DNA of 64,000 bases from an uncultured Eubacteriales bacterium (GCA_902465435.1 CABQNH010000006.1:1-64000); one strand, 5' to 3'; numbered from the stretch's first letter, positions 43,728 to 53,175 are shown. Numbers and translations: made by a program. Notes: generated from the sequence alone by a model not told the origin.

Positions 43728-44453
43728 CTACCGCAGCAGCGCGGCCGCTCCCGCGATCAGGAGAATAAAGACCGGCTGATGGAGCAGATAAAGCTGCAGG
43801 GAGTAGCGCCCGCAGAACCGGAGCGCCCGCACCGGCGCGCAGCTCGACGGAAAGCGCGGCAGGAGGCTGCGCTTTTCCCGATACAGCGTCCTTCCCAGGC
43901 AGACGCCAAGCAGGAACCAGCCGAAATTCGGCAGGAGCGGGAAGTAGTCGCCGGAGGCGAAGCGATCCGTAACAAGCCCGAGCGGAAACAGAAACGACAC
44001 CTGCACGCGCAGCGTCTCCACATAAAAGCCCAGCGCGACCAGCGCCGCGCCGAGCAGACACAGCGGAAGCGTCTTCCAGCGGCGCACCAGCGGGTAAAGG
44101 AGCATACTCACGCCCAGAAGATGCAGAATGCCGAAGCGGACCACAAAATCGTCCCCGCAGAAGCCCAGACGCGCCAACACGGCGGTCACCGCCGTAATCA
44201 GCATGGCGCAGCCGAAAACGACCGCGCCGCGTTTGGCGCTCTTTGTGCCGAGCGTCGCGCAGATGCCGGAGAGCAGAATGAAAAGCGTCCCGCCGTAATC
44301 CTGCACGAAATGCAAAAAAGCGGGCATTTGAATCGGCACGTCGGCAAAGCTCGTCAGGTCAAACGCAATATGAAAGCCCATCATGCACAGAAGGAACAGG
44401 CCGCGCAGCGCGTCCAGCTCCCAGATCCTCTTTTTCTCCGTCGGTTTTTCCAC
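43728..44453 (-). CDS. DUF1624 membrane protein (heparan-alpha-glucosaminide N-acetyltransferase-like)
   Basis: 241-residue polytopic protein starting with RIWELDALRGLFLLCMMGFH, the family signature of DUF1624 (predicted membrane acyltransferases), with about seven helices and LLPNFGWFLLGVCLGR toward the end. The start is GTG at 44453 with GAAGGA upstream. The molecular role in bacteria is not known. It is divergent from the LCP gene and followed on its 3' side by 191 noncoding bases before yabP. Confidence 0.85.
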   Translation of the reverse strand: MEKPTEKKRIWELDALRGLFLLCMMGFHIAFDLTSFADVPIQMPAFLHFVQDYGGTLFILLSGICATLGTKSAKRGAVVFGCAMLITAVTAVLARLGFCGDDFVVRFGILHLLGVSMLLYPLVRRWKTLPLCLLGAALVALGFYVETLRVQVSFLFPLGLVTDRFASGDYFPLLPNFGWFLLGVCLGRTLYREKRSLLPRFPSSCAPVRALRFCGRYSLQLYLLHQPVFILLIAGAAALLR

Positions 44454-44572
44454 GGTATCGTCCTTCTCTCTGCGGAAGCCCGGCCCCTGCAGCGGCGGCT
44501 CCGACTTCCGGCTTTTTCAGGTATTATATCAGCCCCGCGCCGGAATGGAAAGAAGTATTTCCGCAAAAAACA

Positions 44573-44601
44573 TTTACACCGCTGCATTTTCGTTGTAAAA
44601 T
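44573..44601 (+). promoter_or_regulatory. Promoter of the LCP-family gene
   Basis: TTTACA at 44573-44578, a 17-bp spacer and TAAAAT at 44596-44601, followed by AAAGGAGG nine bases before the gene start at 44651. Confidence 0.65.
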
Positions 44602-44650
44602 AGAGTGATTTCATTTCCCGTATCGCTTTGCAAAAAGGAGGCGAACCCTC

Positions 44651-45910
44651 ATGACATATGATCGGACGGACGATTATGAGCAGGACTGGAGCGAGCTGGA
44701 TGCCATGATCGACGAAAAATACGGACGCACCCCGCCGAAGCCCCCGCGTGCGGACGCGGGCGGCGACCCATCCGGGCAGCCGCGCGTGCTTGCCTATAAC
44801 GCGGATTTTGTCGGCTCCGCGCCAAAGCGCCGCGCCTTCCCCGCGCAGCCGGATCCGGCGCAGCCGACCTACGACTCAGGTGAGGACTATGACGACGCGG
44901 ACGCATACGGCTACGCCGCAAGCGCGCCCTACGCGGACGAAGACGAATTTATCCCGGACTACTCCGACCCCGCGCAGGAGGCTGCCCCGCCGCGCGGGAA
45001 GCGGCGCAAAAAGCGCCATATTCTGCGCAATCTTCTGCTGGCGCTTTTGGCCGTGCTTGTACTCGGCGCGGCGGCAGCGCTGCTCCTGCAGAAGCAGCCG
45101 AAAACGGACGAACCGATCGCAGCGCGCAAATCGGGCTGCAGCACGGTGCTTCTGGTCGGCACGGACGAATCCGGCAGCAACACCGACACCCTCATGCTGC
45201 TGCTGATCGACCGCAAGAGCGGGAAGATCAACCTTTTGAGCATTCCGCGCGACACCTACGTCGTCTCGCCCTTCACCGGCAGCGGCTACAAGATCAACTC
45301 GGTCTACGCCATGAACGGCGGCGGCGAAGAGGGCATGGATGCGCTTATGGCCTACGTCGCCTGCTGCACGGGCTATCGCCCGGACGGCTATGTGCTGGTC
45401 AAGCTGACGCTGTTCCGCGAGATGGTCGACCTGATGGGCGGGATCGAATATGACGTTCCCTGCGATATGTACTACTCCGACCCCGCGCAGGATCTTTACA
45501 TCGATCTGAAGGCCGGCAAGCAGAAGCTCAACGCAGAACAGGCCATGGGACTTGTCCGCATGCGCCACTGCTACACGACGCAGGATCTCGGCCGCGTGGA
45601 AACGCAGCGCGGCTTTATTCAGGCCGCCGTCCGCCAATGGGTCTCGGTGCTCAAGGCCTATAAGCTTCCCTCGGCGCTGCGCCTGATGCGCAAGTTCTCC
45701 ACGACCGACCTTTCCACCCGCAATTTTCTTTGGCTGGCCGTTTCCCTTCTGAAATGCGGCACGAGGGATATGGCAAGCTATACGCTGCCCGGCGCGTGGG
45801 ACGGCCGCTACTACCGCATCGACACGCAGCAGGCCGCCGCGATCCTCGACGAATACTTCAATCCCTATCAGACCGCGATCCGCGCAGGCGATCTGCGCGT
45901 GAACGGCTGA
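44651..45910 (+). CDS. LytR-CpsA-Psr (LCP) family cell-wall glycopolymer transferase
   Basis: 419-residue membrane protein: an acidic, Pro/Ala/Tyr-rich cytoplasmic N-terminus (about 1-115), a basic patch and one membrane helix (about 122-145), then an extracytoplasmic LCP domain. The domain shows LLVGTDESGSNTDTLMLLLID, LLSIPRDTYV and INSVYAMNGG, with the conserved Asp/Arg residues. LCP enzymes attach teichoic acids or capsule to peptidoglycan. The long acidic N-terminus is unusual. It has its own promoter. Confidence 0.92.
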   Translation: MTYDRTDDYEQDWSELDAMIDEKYGRTPPKPPRADAGGDPSGQPRVLAYNADFVGSAPKRRAFPAQPDPAQPTYDSGEDYDDADAYGYAASAPYADEDEFIPDYSDPAQEAAPPRGKRRKKRHILRNLLLALLAVLVLGAAAALLLQKQPKTDEPIAARKSGCSTVLLVGTDESGSNTDTLMLLLIDRKSGKINLLSIPRDTYVVSPFTGSGYKINSVYAMNGGGEEGMDALMAYVACCTGYRPDGYVLVKLTLFREMVDLMGGIEYDVPCDMYYSDPAQDLYIDLKAGKQKLNAEQAMGLVRMRHCYTTQDLGRVETQRGFIQAAVRQWVSVLKAYKLPSALRLMRKFSTTDLSTRNFLWLAVSLLKCGTRDMASYTLPGAWDGRYYRIDTQQAAAILDEYFNPYQTAIRAGDLRVNG

Positions 45911-46157
45911 GCGAAGAAGAGGCGCCGCACAGGAACGGATACGAGGTTTTTTGAGATGTCCCACCCTCGCAGCTTCAAACGCCGCGCGGCGGGAAATCGC
46001 CGACCGCGCGATACGGCCGCTTTCCGTTTTTTCCGCGCAGAAAAGCTGCGCGAACGACCGGCCGCCCGCCGCAGGGAGTGGATTGGGACGTTTTCTTGTA
46101 TTCGGATCGTTCGGAAGCCCGGCTGTGTGTGAAAAAGCTTCTTTGGGCGCAAAGGAA

Positions 46158-46201
46158 ACACCGGGACAGCTTGCGGAGAAACCGCGAACCGTCCCGGTGC
46201 T
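46158..46201 (-). terminator. Possible terminator of the VanZ-like gene
   Basis: On the minus strand CACCGGGACG and CTGTCCCGGTG flank a loop and TTTCCTTT follows. The 45911-46281 intergenic stretch shows nothing else I can support. Confidence 0.5.
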
Positions 46202-46281
46202 TGCCATATTCCTCTGTCTTTCCCGTATTGCTCCATTTCGGCGCATATAGAACCGGTTCCTGATGCTGCGGCCTTCCTCAC

Positions 46282-46836
46282 TCAGACTGCCGTCTCCCGG
46301 CTTGGCCGATTTCCGCCTCCGTGCCGGACGGTCAGTACCCGACCGAGCGCGTAAATTCCATAGCCGAGCAGCCCACCCGCCGTATTTGTGATGACGTCGG
46401 TCACATCGGAGCTTCTTGCACCGTGAAGCAGCGGCTGCAGCAGCTCGATCCCTACGCTCAGCGCCGCCGTTGTGAAAAGGCAGCGCAGAAGACCGCAGCG
46501 CTTGCCGCCATTTTGGCGGCAGATCGGAAGCAGAATGCCAAACGGGATCAGCATTCCAACATTTAAAACAACCTGCCGAACGCAGTCGCCCCGGCGCAGG
46601 ATCAAGTCCTCAAAGGGACGCATATGCATCGGAACATACGGATGATTCCAGCAAAAGGGGAGCGCCGTCAGAATCGGCATCAGCGTGACGTAAAAAAGCG
46701 CCGTCAAATAAATCAGCATTGCAGCATTGGCCATCCACACCCGACAGCCGCACCTGCGCCATCCCGGGCGCAGAAAAAAGCCGTAAATCGCCGCAATGGC
46801 CAGAAAATCTACAAGGTGTTCCCAAAAATCCCGCAT
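46282..46836 (-). CDS. VanZ-family membrane protein
   Basis: 184-residue membrane protein with four to five helices and the VanZ-like core: LYVTLMPIL-type segment, NVGMLIPFGILLPI, SVGIELLQPLL and SSDVTDVITNTAGGLLGYGI. VanZ domains occur in many Firmicutes and are linked to low-level teicoplanin resistance in one enterococcal case, but most are of unknown function. It stands alone. Confidence 0.87.
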   Translation of the reverse strand: MRDFWEHLVDFLAIAAIYGFFLRPGWRRCGCRVWMANAAMLIYLTALFYVTLMPILTALPFCWNHPYVPMHMRPFEDLILRRGDCVRQVVLNVGMLIPFGILLPICRQNGGKRCGLLRCLFTTAALSVGIELLQPLLHGARSSDVTDVITNTAGGLLGYGIYALGRVLTVRHGGGNRPSRETAV

Positions 46837-47056
46837 TGCTTTCCAAGCTCCCTCCGCGCCGCCCGCCCGATCCGCATCAAGGGCGACAAAAAATTACAAA
46901 ACGTGCGATATATAACGTATGTAATTATACTACATCTCCCTGTCCCTGTCAAGAGCTGCGCCCTGGCCGCAGCACGCGGTCAAGGCGCAGTGTATTCCAT
47001 TTTCACTTTCCGGCCTGTGCCGCCCAACGCGGCGTCCGGCCGAACCGGAGGCTTTT

Positions 47057-47542
47057 ATGCAGCAGCTTGTGCATCCCATTCCGCCGCTCTATGACAGCCG
47101 CGCGGACACGCTGATCTTAGGCTCGTTTCCGTCGGTCAAATCGCGGCAGGCCGCATTCTTTTATCACCATCCGCAAAACCGTTTCTGGCGCGTGCTGGCC
47201 GCGCTTTATGACGCGCCGCTTCCGCAGACGATTCCGGAGAAAAAGGCGCTGATTCTGGAAAACCGCCTTGCCCTGTGGGACGCCATCGGTCAATGTGAGA
47301 TTGAAGGCTCTCAGGACGGCTCCATTCGCGCGGTCGTTCCGAACGACCTTACGGCGCTCATGCAGGAAACGTGCATCCAGCGCATTTTCTGCAACGGCGC
47401 AGCGGCCTACACCTACTATGTGCGCGACCTGCAGGAAAAGACCGGCATTGCGGCGGTTCGTCTGCCCTCCACCAGCCCGGCCAACGCCGCGTGGACGCTG
47501 CCGCGTCTGATCGAGGCGTGGTCCGTATTAAGGGAGCGCTGA
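47057..47542 (+). CDS. DNA-deoxyinosine glycosylase (uracil-DNA glycosylase superfamily)
   Basis: 161-residue glycosylase of the family 6 / hypoxanthine-DNA-glycosylase type. Motifs: LILGSFPSVKSRQAAFFYHHPQNRFW (motif 1 with active-site Asn) and LPSTSPANA (motif 2 SPANA). It removes deaminated purines such as hypoxanthine from DNA. The length is normal. It has no obvious operon partner; a tRNA lies downstream on the other strand. Confidence 0.88.
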   Translation: MQQLVHPIPPLYDSRADTLILGSFPSVKSRQAAFFYHHPQNRFWRVLAALYDAPLPQTIPEKKALILENRLALWDAIGQCEIEGSQDGSIRAVVPNDLTALMQETCIQRIFCNGAAAYTYYVRDLQEKTGIAAVRLPSTSPANAAWTLPRLIEAWSVLRER

Positions 47543-47586
47543 CGGGATTCTCCTGTTGCGTGGAAACAGATTTTTGAATGCGATAG

Positions 47587-47624
47587 AAAAAGCCACCGTA
47601 GTTCGATCAAAACTACGGTGGCTT
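47587..47624 (-). terminator. Terminator after the tRNA gene
   Basis: AAGCCACCGTAGTT and AACTACGGTGGCTT form a stem; reading the minus strand it is followed by TTTTTC. It directly follows the tRNA end. Confidence 0.85.
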
Positions 47625-47697
47625 GGCAGCGGGTGAAGGATTCGAACCCTCACATACGGAGTCAGAGTCCGCTGTGCTACCTTTACACAAACCCGCT
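47624..47697 (-). tRNA. tRNA-Gln (anticodon CUG)
   Basis: The minus strand reads AGCGGGT at the 5' acceptor and ACCCGCT-G-CCA at the 3' end, a D arm with AAAGGTAGCACAG, an anticodon stem-loop GCGGA-CTCTGAC-TCCGT giving anticodon CTG (Gln), and a T arm with GGTTCGAATCC. CCA is genomically encoded. It is followed by its own terminator. Confidence 0.95.
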
Positions 47698-47817
47698 ATG
47701 TTCCTTTTGCACGGAACGCAAGGATTATTATACGCAGTTTGCGGAAAAAGTCAAGGAATTTTTTCAAAAAAGAGAAAAGATTCCGTACTTTTTTGCTTTT
47801 CCGGGCGCAGACGGCCG

Positions 47818-48504
47818 CTACAGCGCCGCCAGCAGCCCCGGCAGCGCGGAAAGCCGCTGAATTTCATAGTCCGGCGCAATGCCGCACTTCCGCGGCTTTC
47901 CCGCCGGATTCAGCCAGCAGGTGCGAATTCCTGCATTGCTTCCTCCCAAGATATCCGAGGTCAAGCTGTCGCCGACCATCAGCGCCTCCTCCCGGTGGAA
48001 GCCGTCGATCGCGGAAAAGCAGGCGGCAAAAAATGCGGGATCCGGCTTGCTGACGCCCAATTCGTCCGAAATAAAAATTTTCTCAAAATAATGCCCGATC
48101 CCGGCGCTCTCCAGCCGCGAATACTGCGTGTCAATGACGCCGTTGGACGCGAGAAACAGCCGGTACTTCGGCGCGAGCGCGGCAAGCAGCGCCTCCGCAC
48201 CCTCCACAAAGTGATGCCCCTCGCCCAGATGGCTGCGGTAAAGCCGCTCGCATTCCTCCGGCGAGAAGGGAAGCCCCAGCTCGGAAAACAGGACGCGGTG
48301 CCGCTCGACCAAAAGCGTGTCACGCGAGATCTCGCCGCGCTCAAAGCGCTCCCAGAAATCCTGATTGACGGCGTGGTAGCGCGCATAGATTTCGTCCGTC
48401 AGCTCGCTGCCCATGTCGGCATAAGCGCGGGACAGGGCGCGGCGCTCCGCCCAGCCGAAGTCCAGCAGCGTGTCGTCCAAATCCAGAAAAATAAACCTAA
48501 TCAT
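47818..48504 (-). CDS. HAD-superfamily phosphatase, YjjG-like
   Basis: 228-residue haloacid-dehalogenase-fold hydrolase. Motif I is LDLDDTLLDF, motif II SNGVID-type LASNGVIDTQYSR, motif III Lys in VSKPDPAFF, motif IV VGDSLTSDILGG. YjjG-type enzymes dephosphorylate nucleotides and modified nucleotides. The start (48504) overlaps the end of rsmA by eight bases, so both are probably one transcript. Confidence 0.87.
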   Translation of the reverse strand: MIRFIFLDLDDTLLDFGWAERRALSRAYADMGSELTDEIYARYHAVNQDFWERFERGEISRDTLLVERHRVLFSELGLPFSPEECERLYRSHLGEGHHFVEGAEALLAALAPKYRLFLASNGVIDTQYSRLESAGIGHYFEKIFISDELGVSKPDPAFFAACFSAIDGFHREEALMVGDSLTSDILGGSNAGIRTCWLNPAGKPRKCGIAPDYEIQRLSALPGLLAAL

Positions 48505-49366
48505 GCGGCGTTTCTCCCTCCATTGTGTTTGCGATCGCGGCAAAGGCCGCAATGTCGAGCGTTTCGCCGCGCACGGTGGGCGAAATGCCGCAGCGCTCCA
48601 AAATGGCCTGCAGCTCCTGCTTGGAAAACTCGCCGAAGCCGGAGGACAGGGAATTCAGCAGCGTCTTGCGCCGCTGTGCAAAGCTCGCCTTCACGACGCG
48701 GAAAAACCGCTTCTCGCTGAGAATTTCGCAGGGCGGGGCGGAGCGCGTCGTCAGCTTGAGGACGGCAGAGGTGACCTTCGGCTGCGGAACGAAGCACGAG
48801 GGCGGTACGTCAAAGCACATCGACGGCTCGGCATAATACTGGCAGAACACGGTGAACGCGGAATAATCGGAGCTGCCGGCCCCGGCGCAGATGCGCTGCG
48901 CGACCTCCTTCTGCACCATCACGGTCACCGTGGAAAACAGGCGGCTTTCCAGCAGCCGCGATAGGATCGGCGAGGTGATGTAGTAGGGCAAATTGGCGCA
49001 GGCAACCGGCTTTAAGCCCAAAAAATGCGTCTCGACCAGTGCATTCAGGTCGGTTTTCATCACGTCGGCAAAAAGCAGCGTAAAGTTGGAAAAGTCCGCC
49101 ATGGTCTCCGCCAGCACCGGCTTTAAGCTCGTATCCACCTCGACGGCTACGACCTTTCCGGCGCGCAGGCAAAGCTGCTGCGTCAGCGGGCCGAAGCCCG
49201 GGCCGACCTCTAAAACGCCGCAGGAGCCGTCGATCCCGGCTTCCTCGGCAATTCGCGCGGGTACCCAGCGCTGCGTCAGGAAATTTTGCCCCTTGGCCTT
49301 GGAAAAATGAAAGCCGCTGCGCTCCGCCAGGGAACGGATCACGGTCATATTGCATACATCGATCAT
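48497..49366 (-). CDS. rsmA: 16S rRNA dimethyladenosine transferase RsmA (KsgA)
   Basis: 289-residue SAM-dependent enzyme that dimethylates A1518 and A1519 of 16S rRNA, a late 30S assembly step. Motifs: GQNFLTQRWVPARIA, LEVGPGFGPLT (SAM motif I), VAVEVD and ANLPYYITSPI (NLPY). ATG 49366 is used because AAAGGCGG lies just upstream and the protein then starts with a short helix before GQNFL. Its position behind the G5/3D gene matches the yabE-ksgA order of Bacillus. Confidence 0.95.
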   Translation of the reverse strand: MIDVCNMTVIRSLAERSGFHFSKAKGQNFLTQRWVPARIAEEAGIDGSCGVLEVGPGFGPLTQQLCLRAGKVVAVEVDTSLKPVLAETMADFSNFTLLFADVMKTDLNALVETHFLGLKPVACANLPYYITSPILSRLLESRLFSTVTVMVQKEVAQRICAGAGSSDYSAFTVFCQYYAEPSMCFDVPPSCFVPQPKVTSAVLKLTTRSAPPCEILSEKRFFRVVKASFAQRRKTLLNSLSSGFGEFSKQELQAILERCGISPTVRGETLDIAAFAAIANTMEGETPHD

Positions 49367-49575
49367 AAAAACCGCCTTTCCGGGCAAACCCGCGCCCGCG
49401 TGCAGGATTCTGAAAGCAGGCGCCGCAATGGACGCTCCCGAACCGCCGCGCAGATTCGGAGGGCGGAGAATTTCCGTCCCGCCGTACCTATATGTATTCG
49501 GGCAGGAACAGTACTCCCGGAGGTCTCCGATTTGTCCGGGAAGCGCACCGCCGCCATAGCCGCCCGCCATAGAAA

Positions 49576-49618
49576 TAACGCCTTTCGTCCATTTTATCAG
49601 ACGAAAGGCGTTATTTCA
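49576..49618 (-). terminator. Terminator of the G5/3D gene
   Basis: AATAACGCCTTTCGTC and GACGAAAGGCGTTATT form a long stem with a short loop; T-rich sequence follows on both sides. It sits 12 bases after the gene end. Confidence 0.88.
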
Positions 49619-49629
49619 ACAATAAAGAA

Positions 49630-50778
49630 TCAGTCCAGAATATATACCGTGCAGTCACGGCGGCCGAACTGATAGCATTCGGCGATCGTATTGAAGTAAA
49701 GGTCGATCTTGTAGCCCTTGATGGCGCCGCCGCAGTCCTCGGCCACAGCGTAGCCGTAGATATATTTTCCGTCGTTGGAGACAATGTACATTCTGGTTCC
49801 GTAAGGAATGACCTTCGGATCGACGGCGATCGCGCCGACGCGGGCAATCGTTCCGGTCGCGGTATGTCCCGTATAGCCCTCGCAGCTATAGGCCGTGGCA
49901 TTGCAGGTCAGGACCTTGCTGTAGCGCAGCGTTTCGCCGGATGCGGTCGTAATTACGCCGCCGCCTGCGGAGAAGCTGCCGGAGCCGCTGCCACTCCCGG
50001 AGGACGAGCCGCCGTTGCTTTTGGATGAGCTACCCCCGCCCTTGCCGGAGGAGCTGCCGGTAGACTGCTGCGGCTGATAGACCGACAGGAAGGACGTCCC
50101 CTCGCTGTCTGCCTGCTCCAGCGCGCGATCCATGCCGGTCAGCAGGATCTCAGACTGCATTTCCGTGATTACGGTGCTGCTGAGCGTTCGGCGGCTGTAT
50201 TCCACGCCGTTGCGGTAGATCACCTCGTCGATTCGATGGATCAGACCGTCACGGCCCGCCGTCAAAACGCTGGTCTCCCCGGCGGAAAGCGACACGCTCT
50301 CGTAGCGCACGCTGTCATAGGGCACCGTCTCGTCATATTCGACCCTGCGCGTCTGCTCCTCGTAAATCTCCACACGCATGCCGTTGTAGGTTTTCGCGTC
50401 AGGCTCGCAGCTCATATGGTCGTTTGCGCCGAGGCGGATGTCCATCCCGGAGAGCAGGCTCTCCACCGTCTCGCCATAGGTGCCGACGATGGTCGTTTCG
50501 CCATGATAGAGCACCGTAACCATCTGCACGCGCTTGACGGTGATGGAGGTCTTTCCATCCTCATAGGAAGTTTCATAGGTATCTTTTTCGCCCAGCTCGA
50601 TGCCCGCTTCATCCAGTACGGCGTCTACGTCCGTTTCGTGCGTGGTATGCACCACAACGTTGTCGCCGTCGTTAATGATGAAGGTGTTCTGCGCGAACGC
50701 GGACTGTATGAAGATCGCCGCGACCGCCGCCGCGAGCAGCAAAATCACGACCGCCCGCTTCAAAATCTTTCTGTGCAT
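49630..50778 (-). CDS. Secreted YabE-like protein with G5 and 3D domains
   Basis: 382-residue exported cell-wall protein. A signal peptide or anchor (about residues 7-29) is followed by DUF348/ubiquitin-like repeats (NTFIINDGDNVVVHTTHETDVD, MVTVLYHGETTIVGTYGETVESLL), a G5 domain (about 145-215), a Ser/Gly-rich linker, and a C-terminal 3D domain with its three Asp residues (VDPKVIPYGTRM, AEDCGGAIKG, KIDLYF). This layout is that of YabE and Rpf-like stationary-phase proteins, which remodel peptidoglycan. ATG 50778 follows AAAGGAGG. It is upstream of rsmA as in Bacillus, but rnmV is missing between them. Confidence 0.92.
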   Translation of the reverse strand: MHRKILKRAVVILLLAAAVAAIFIQSAFAQNTFIINDGDNVVVHTTHETDVDAVLDEAGIELGEKDTYETSYEDGKTSITVKRVQMVTVLYHGETTIVGTYGETVESLLSGMDIRLGANDHMSCEPDAKTYNGMRVEIYEEQTRRVEYDETVPYDSVRYESVSLSAGETSVLTAGRDGLIHRIDEVIYRNGVEYSRRTLSSTVITEMQSEILLTGMDRALEQADSEGTSFLSVYQPQQSTGSSSGKGGGSSSKSNGGSSSGSGSGSGSFSAGGGVITTASGETLRYSKVLTCNATAYSCEGYTGHTATGTIARVGAIAVDPKVIPYGTRMYIVSNDGKYIYGYAVAEDCGGAIKGYKIDLYFNTIAECYQFGRRDCTVYILD

Positions 50779-50864
50779 GATAGATACCTCCTTTCGATTT
50801 TTTGAATGCAGTTGCAACAGAAACAAATCGTTACACACTGTAACCATATTGCAACTTTTCTAAC

Positions 50865-50892
50865 ATTATAACTTAAAAGCGAAAAAAGTCAA
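50865..50892 (-). promoter_or_regulatory. Promoter of the YabE-like gene
   Basis: On the minus strand TTGACT (50892-50887), a 16-bp spacer and TATAAT (50870-50865) point toward the gene. In Bacillus, yabE has complex, sigma-factor-dependent control; none could be recognised here. Confidence 0.65.
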
Positions 50893-51047
50893 GCTTTTTC
50901 TATAAAACAAGTGGTTTGTCGAACTTTTATGTTCCGTTATGTCAACATACACGACGCTAAATGCATGGTTGCCGCTGTATATACAACACAATATCTTGCG
51001 GAAAGGTTACAATTTAGTTTACATAACTGAAAAAAGTAAGAAAGGAT

Positions 51048-51076
51048 TTGACAAGCGGGTGGAAACGTGCTATATT
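51048..51076 (+). promoter_or_regulatory. Sigma-A promoter of thrS
   Basis: TTGACA at 51048-51053, a 17-bp spacer and TATATT at 51071-51076. The start is near 51083, at the head of the T-box leader. Between 50893 and 51047 I see only AT-rich noncoding DNA. Confidence 0.8.
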
Positions 51077-51084
51077 CTCGTTAG

Positions 51085-51346
51085 AAAATGGTTGTGACGA
51101 AGAAAAAACCGGCAAATGCCGCAGCGCAGAGAGGGAGCGCCCGGTGAAAAGCTCCTGCTGTTCGGCGTCGGTTTTCACCGCTTCCGAGCCGCTTTGCTGA
51201 AATCAGGCTTGACGCCTGAAAATAGGCAAAGACGGGTGCGCCCGTTACCGCGCAAATGAGCGGCAGATGGTGCGTTCCATCTGCAAGCAGGGTGGAACCG
51301 TGGGACTTCATTCCCACCCCTGATACCACATCAGGGGTGGGTTTTT
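51085..51346 (+). ncRNA. T-box leader with terminator upstream of thrS
   Basis: The leader contains GCAGAGAGGGAGC near 51124 and the T-box AGCAGGGTGGAACCGTGGG at about 51286-51304, then the terminator CCACCCCTGAT...ATCAGGGGTGGG with TTTTT (51316-51346). Uncharged tRNA-Thr should pair with the T-box bulge and prevent termination, raising thrS expression when threonine is short. The specifier codon was not placed with certainty. Confidence 0.93.
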
Positions 51347-51381
51347 GCATACCTGCCCCAAAAACAAGGAGGCAATGCATT

Positions 51382-53175
51382 ATGTCCGAAGAAAACAATT
51401 ACACCTTTGAAAACGAAGCCTACCGCAAAACGTACTGGCACACCTGCTCGCATGTGATGGCGCAGGCCGTCAAGCGCCTGTACCCCGAGGTGCAGCTTGC
51501 CATCGGCCCTTCGATCGAGACCGGCTTTTATTACGATTTCGACGCGCCGTTTTCCTTCACGACAGAGCATTTGCAGGCGATTGAAGCCGAAATGCGAAAG
51601 ATCTGCAAGGAAAAGCTGAAGCTTGTCCGCAGCGAGAAGCCGCGCGAGGAGGCCATTGCGTTCATGGAATCGCGCAATGAGCCGTATAAGGTCGAGCTGA
51701 TCCGCGACCTGCCGGAGGATGCCGTGATCTCCTTCTATCAGCAGGGCGAATTCATTGACCTGTGCGCAGGCCCGCATCTGGACTCAACCGGCCGCATCAA
51801 GGGCAATGCCATCAAGCTGACGAAGAGCTGCGGCGCATACTGGCGCGGCGATTCGAACCGCAAGATGCTGCAGAGGATCTACGGCGTGGCCTTCCCGGAA
51901 AAGGAGGAGCTGGACGCTTATCTGGAAAAGCAGGCCGAGGCGCTGCGCCGCGACCACAACAAGCTCGGCCGCGAGCTGGAATTCTTCACGACCGTGGACG
52001 TCATCGGTCAGGGTCTGCCGATCCTGCTGCCGAAGGGCGCGCGCGTCATCCAGACCCTGCAGCGCTGGGTCGAGGACGAGGAGCAGAAGCGCGGCTACCT
52101 TCTGACCAAGACACCGCTCATGGCAAAGCGTGAGCTTTATAAGATCTCCGGCCATTGGGATCACTATCTCGACGGAATGTTCGTTCTGGGCGACCCGCAT
52201 GACGAGACAAAGGAATGCTTCGCCCTGCGCCCCATGACCTGCCCGTTCCAGTATCAGGTATTTTTGAATCGTGCCCGCTCCTACCGCGACCTTCCCATGC
52301 GGCTGGGCGAAACATCCACGCTGTTCCGCAACGAGGATTCCGGCGAAATGCACGGCCTCATCCGCGTGCGCCAGTTTACGATCTCGGAGGGACACATTAT
52401 TCTGCGCCCGGAGCAGTTGGAGGACGAGTTCCGAAACTGCCTAGAGCTGGCAAAATATCTTCTTGACACGGTCGGTATGCTGGAAAACTGCACCTTCCGC
52501 TTCTCCCAGTGGGATCCGAACAACACCAAGAAGTATATCGGCACCCCCGAACAGTGGGACGAAGCGCAGGGCATCATGGCCAAGATTCTGGATGACCTTG
52601 GCGTGGAATACACCATCGGCATCGACGAGGCCGCTTTCTACGGTCCGAAGCTCGACGTGCAGTATAAGAACGTCTTCGGCAAGGAGGATACCATTGTAAC
52701 CATTCAGGTCGATCAGCTTCTGGCGGAGCAGTTCGGCATGGAGTACACCGACGTGGACGGCAAAAAGCGCCGCCCGTATATTCTCCACCGCACCTCTTTA
52801 GGCTGCTATGAGCGCACACTGGCTTACCTGATCGAGCGCTATGCCGGCGCGCTTCCGCTTTGGCTCATGCCGACGCAGGTTCGCGTGCTGCCGATCACCG
52901 ATCGCGCACACGACTACTCCGAGATGCTGGTGAAAAAGCTTTCCGACGCCGGAATCCACTGTGAAGGCGACTACCGCAGCGAAAAGCTGGGCTACAAGAT
53001 CCGCGAAGCGCAGATGCAGAAAATTCCGTATATGCTCGTCGTCGGCGACCGCGATATGGAAAACGGCACGGTTTCCGTCCGCACGCGCGGCGGCGTCGAT
53101 CTCGGCGCAATGACCCCGGAGGCCTTTATCGCAAAGTGCCGGAAGGAAATTGAGGAAAAGAACCGCGATTTCTAA
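51382..53175 (+). CDS. thrS: Threonyl-tRNA synthetase (without the N-terminal TGS domain)
   Basis: 597-residue class II synthetase. It starts almost directly at the editing-like second domain (HTCSHVMAQAVKRLYP with the HxxxH pair) and has the class II core (MTCPFQYQVFLNRARSYRDLPMRLGE, motif 2 HGLIRVRQFTISEGHI, motif 3 region RPYILHRTSLGCYER) and a C-terminal anticodon-binding domain (LMPTQVRVLPITDRAHDYS). Typical bacterial ThrRS is about 640 residues and begins with a TGS domain, missing here. ATG 51382 follows AAGGAGG by nine bases, so the short N-terminus seems real. Confidence 0.95.
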   Translation: MSEENNYTFENEAYRKTYWHTCSHVMAQAVKRLYPEVQLAIGPSIETGFYYDFDAPFSFTTEHLQAIEAEMRKICKEKLKLVRSEKPREEAIAFMESRNEPYKVELIRDLPEDAVISFYQQGEFIDLCAGPHLDSTGRIKGNAIKLTKSCGAYWRGDSNRKMLQRIYGVAFPEKEELDAYLEKQAEALRRDHNKLGRELEFFTTVDVIGQGLPILLPKGARVIQTLQRWVEDEEQKRGYLLTKTPLMAKRELYKISGHWDHYLDGMFVLGDPHDETKECFALRPMTCPFQYQVFLNRARSYRDLPMRLGETSTLFRNEDSGEMHGLIRVRQFTISEGHIILRPEQLEDEFRNCLELAKYLLDTVGMLENCTFRFSQWDPNNTKKYIGTPEQWDEAQGIMAKILDDLGVEYTIGIDEAAFYGPKLDVQYKNVFGKEDTIVTIQVDQLLAEQFGMEYTDVDGKKRRPYILHRTSLGCYERTLAYLIERYAGALPLWLMPTQVRVLPITDRAHDYSEMLVKKLSDAGIHCEGDYRSEKLGYKIREAQMQKIPYMLVVGDRDMENGTVSVRTRGGVDLGAMTPEAFIAKCRKEIEEKNRDF

